In this document: positions 62,400-64,000 of the stretch, in pieces
Layout: each line of letters starts with the position of its first letter
How positions within the stretch are numbered: the first letter of the stretch is position 1
DNA from: Pseudomonas tumuqii
GTDB taxonomy: Bacteria; Pseudomonadota; Gammaproteobacteria; Pseudomonadales; Pseudomonadaceae
Assembly (NCBI RefSeq): GCF_013184545.1
Contig: NZ_JAAOJA010000017.1
Span: 1-64,000, forward strand
Direction: 5' to 3'
Length of the DNA: 64,000 bases
Notes under the pieces: generated by a model
Databases searched by the model: none
What the model saw: only the letters and a program-made list of their open reading frames with translations
What the model was told of the DNA's origin: nothing
Position numbers and translations under genes: made by a program

Positions 62400-63383
62400 C
62401 TAGCTCGATATGTTTCGTGCGTCCCAGCGCTGCTGCGCCTGCTTGAACGCCTCTTCACGGGGAATGCCCAGACCACGCAGAGCCACGGCCATGCTGCTCA
62501 ACACCGCAAGCCTGCCGTAGGCGTCTTCGACTTCGCCGCGCCAGAACGTCAGCAGGTGCTCAGGCTCGAGCGACTCGGGCTTGACGTGGCGCTGCGCCGA
62601 CAACGGCGGCCAGTCTTCGTCCCAGTTCTCGCCGTTGGCCGTGCCATAGAGATGGCTGGTGGCGTCCGGATTGATTTCCACCTCGCCACCTTCGCCCTTG
62701 ATCACCAGTGCGGTGTCGCCGAGCAATTGGCTGGCTTCGCGGTGCACCGCCTGGTAACCGGGGTGAAAGATGCTCTGCAAGCCACAGCGCGCCGCGAGCG
62801 GGTTGAGAATGCGGGTCAGCGAGTGGATCGGCGAACGCAAGCCGAGGATGTTGCGCAGGTCGATCATCCGTTGCAGTTGCGGCATCCAGTCGCCCAGCGG
62901 GATAAACGCCAGGTGCTGGTCCTGCAAGGCGCGCTTCACCTCGCTCCAGTTGCGGCACAGCGGGATCTGCAGGAGCCCGATCACTTGCTCGCTGTACAGC
63001 CGCCCGGCGGTGTGCGCGCCACCGCCATGCAGGAGGATGCGCACTCCGCTGTTGGCCAGGGCCTTGGCGGCGAGGAGGAACCAGGGCAGATGACGTTTCT
63101 TGCCGGCATAGCTGGGCCAGTCCAGGTCGACCGCAATGGCCGGCGCCTGCAGGCGCTCGCGCACCGCCTCGGCAAAGCCGGCCATCTCCTCGGCACTTTC
63201 CTCTTTGTGTCTGAGCAGCATCAGGAAGGCGCCGAGCTGGGTGTCCTCGGCCTTGCCGTCGAGCAACATGCCCATGGCTTCGCGGGCTTCTTCGCGGCTC
63301 AGGTTGCGCGCGCCGCGCTTGCCTTTGCCGAGGATGCGCACGAATTGGGCAAAAGGGTGTTCCGCTGGGGTGACAAGGTTCAT
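62400..63383 (-). CDS. ybiB: Glycosyltransferase family 3 protein YbiB (TrpD2-like)
   Basis: This 327-residue homologue of anthranilate phosphoribosyltransferase (TrpD) lacks TrpD activity in E. coli, where YbiB binds nucleic acid and is SOS-linked. Family features are SREEAREAMGMLLDGKAEDTQLGAFLMLLRHKEESAEEMAGFAEAV, LLHGGGAHT (replacing the TrpD phosphate loop GTGGD) and VIKGEGGEVEINPDATS. The start is ATG 63381-63383, overlapping the tusE stop as ATGA; an in-frame TTG two codons earlier is not preferred. Linked here to the tus genes. Confidence 0.9.
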   Translation of the reverse strand: MNLVTPAEHPFAQFVRILGKGKRGARNLSREEAREAMGMLLDGKAEDTQLGAFLMLLRHKEESAEEMAGFAEAVRERLQAPAIAVDLDWPSYAGKKRHLPWFLLAAKALANSGVRILLHGGGAHTAGRLYSEQVIGLLQIPLCRNWSEVKRALQDQHLAFIPLGDWMPQLQRMIDLRNILGLRSPIHSLTRILNPLAARCGLQSIFHPGYQAVHREASQLLGDTALVIKGEGGEVEINPDATSHLYGTANGENWDEDWPPLSAQRHVKPESLEPEHLLTFWRGEVEDAYGRLAVLSSMAVALRGLGIPREEAFKQAQQRWDARNISS

Positions 63384-63715
63384 AGGCAATTCGTCGGTTT
63401 GGGCAGGCCCGCCAGCTTGGCGGCGAGTTTGGCGGGAGCGCCTTTGAACAGCAGATTGAGGTGCAGGCTATTGCCTTTTTCCGGGCCTAGCTTGAGCGCC
63501 ACGTATTTGATCAGCGGCCGGTTGGCTGGCGACAGCTGGAACTCGGCGTAGAAGGCCCGCAGCAAGCGCAGGATCTGCCAGTGCTCGGCGGACAGGGTCA
63601 GTTGTTCCTGTTGCGCCAGGGCCTCGGCCACCGGTTCCGACCAATCGGCCAGGGTAGTCAGGTAGCCATCCTTGTCCAGCTCGATGCGCCGGCCGGCAAC
63701 GCTCAAATGCTTCAT
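63380..63715 (-). CDS. tusE: Sulfurtransferase TusE (DsrC family)
   Basis: TusE accepts sulfur from the TusBCD complex and passes it to MnmA for tRNA 2-thiouridine. The 111-residue protein has DKDGYLTTLADWSEPVAEALAQQEQLTLSAEHWQILRLLRAFYAEFQLSPANRPLIKYV, and the C-terminal arm ends PTNCL with the essential penultimate cysteine. It overlaps tusB (ATGA) and ybiB (ATGA), so all three are coupled. Its partner MnmA is encoded at 41356. Confidence 0.95.
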   Translation of the reverse strand: MKHLSVAGRRIELDKDGYLTTLADWSEPVAEALAQQEQLTLSAEHWQILRLLRAFYAEFQLSPANRPLIKYVALKLGPEKGNSLHLNLLFKGAPAKLAAKLAGLPKPTNCL

Positions 63716-64000
63716 AGCCAGCTGTTGACCTTGTCGAAGCGGCAACTGAGTTCGACGAACCCCGGGTAGTCGACCACCTGGATCCGCGTCGGCGCGGCGA
63801 GGGCGCGCGCGCAGAGGTCTTCGTCGAGGGCGAACAGGCCGATAGCGGTCGGCATCAGGTCCAGGGCCTGGCGCTGTGCAGTGCCGGGTTGCAGGGCATA
63901 TACCGCATCGCCGCAGAGCAACAGACCGTCGGCAGGGCCGAGCAGGCGCAGGCAGCTGCTCAGCCGGCTGTCGCTGAACGGTGAATGGGATAACACATGC
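63712..64000 (-). CDS. tusB: Sulfurtransferase complex subunit TusB (partial, runs off right edge)
   Basis: TusB (DsrH family) is the small subunit of the TusBCD sulfur relay. About 95 C-terminal residues are seen: HVLSHSPFSDSRLSSCLRLLGPADGLLLCGDAVYAL ... LDEDLCARAL ... VVDYPGFVELSCRFDKVNSWL. The reading frame continues past the edge: a GTG at 63994-63996 could be read as a start, but the HVLSHSPF context fits an internal position with about four residues missing. It ends in a four-base overlap with tusE. tusC and tusD should lie just outside. Confidence 0.9.
   Translation of the reverse strand, partial: HVLSHSPFSDSRLSSCLRLLGPADGLLLCGDAVYALQPGTAQRQALDLMPTAIGLFALDEDLCARALAAPTRIQVVDYPGFVELSCRFDKVNSWL

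Overview
The window is chromosomal DNA from a Pseudomonas-like gammaproteobacterium. It is GC-rich and densely coded. From memory, gene order follows Pseudomonas blocks: acnB, a DUF1289 gene, usp, miaE, lpxH, ppiB, glnS, cysS ... folD, tRNAs, tig, clpP, clpX, lon, hupB, ppiD. After a junction come aceA, roxA, purB, hflD, mnmA, nudJ, idh/icd, cspD, clpS, clpA, infA, bpt, aat, trxB, ftsK, lolA, rarA, crcB, serS, cysG, ybiB, tusE and tusB. No phage, CRISPR array or rRNA was seen. The only clear mobile element is a group II intron.

Layout. 1-4.2 kb: the 5' end of acnB (reverse strand) with a long structured leader, then small housekeeping genes. 4.3-7.3 kb: a group II intron encoding a reverse transcriptase/maturase with an HNH domain, lying between the ppiB start and glnS in the glnS leader. 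7.3-10.5 kb: glnS and cysS. 10.5-20.4 kb: an accessory block between cysS and folD with a small exported protein, a polysaccharide-deacetylase-like lipoprotein, an AcoR-type sigma-54 activator and, divergent from it, a six-gene ABC importer operon of the glycerol/polyol GlpSTPQUV type. A sigma-54 promoter and tandem upstream repeats link regulator and operon. 20.5-30.6 kb: folD, a tRNA cluster (Arg, His, Leu), the tig-clpP-clpX-lon protein-quality block, hupB, tRNA-Asp and ppiD.

30.9-64 kb: a Tat-exported PhoX-type phosphatase with a Pho-box-like site; isocitrate lyase; a tightly coupled operon roxA-GNAT-PLD-like-secretin-like; purB, an EamA transporter, hflD-mnmA-nudJ; divergent monomeric (idh) and dimeric (icd) isocitrate dehydrogenases; the N-degron cluster clpS-clpA / infA / bpt-aat; trxB; ftsK-lolA-rarA-crcB-serS; cysG; a glutathionyl-hydroquinone reductase; and the start of a tus sulfur-relay operon running off the right edge.

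The points most worth a second look are: (1) the asymmetric pair of ABC ATPases, one lacking the H-loop histidine and the other the LSGGQ signature, so one composite site looks degenerate and the other canonical; (2) the sigma-54 circuit of that operon; (3) the group II intron in the leader of an essential tRNA synthetase gene, with its maturase ribosome-binding site buried in a hairpin; (4) the roughly 280-nt structured acnB leader; and (5) the uncharacterised operon behind the ribosomal oxygenase roxA.
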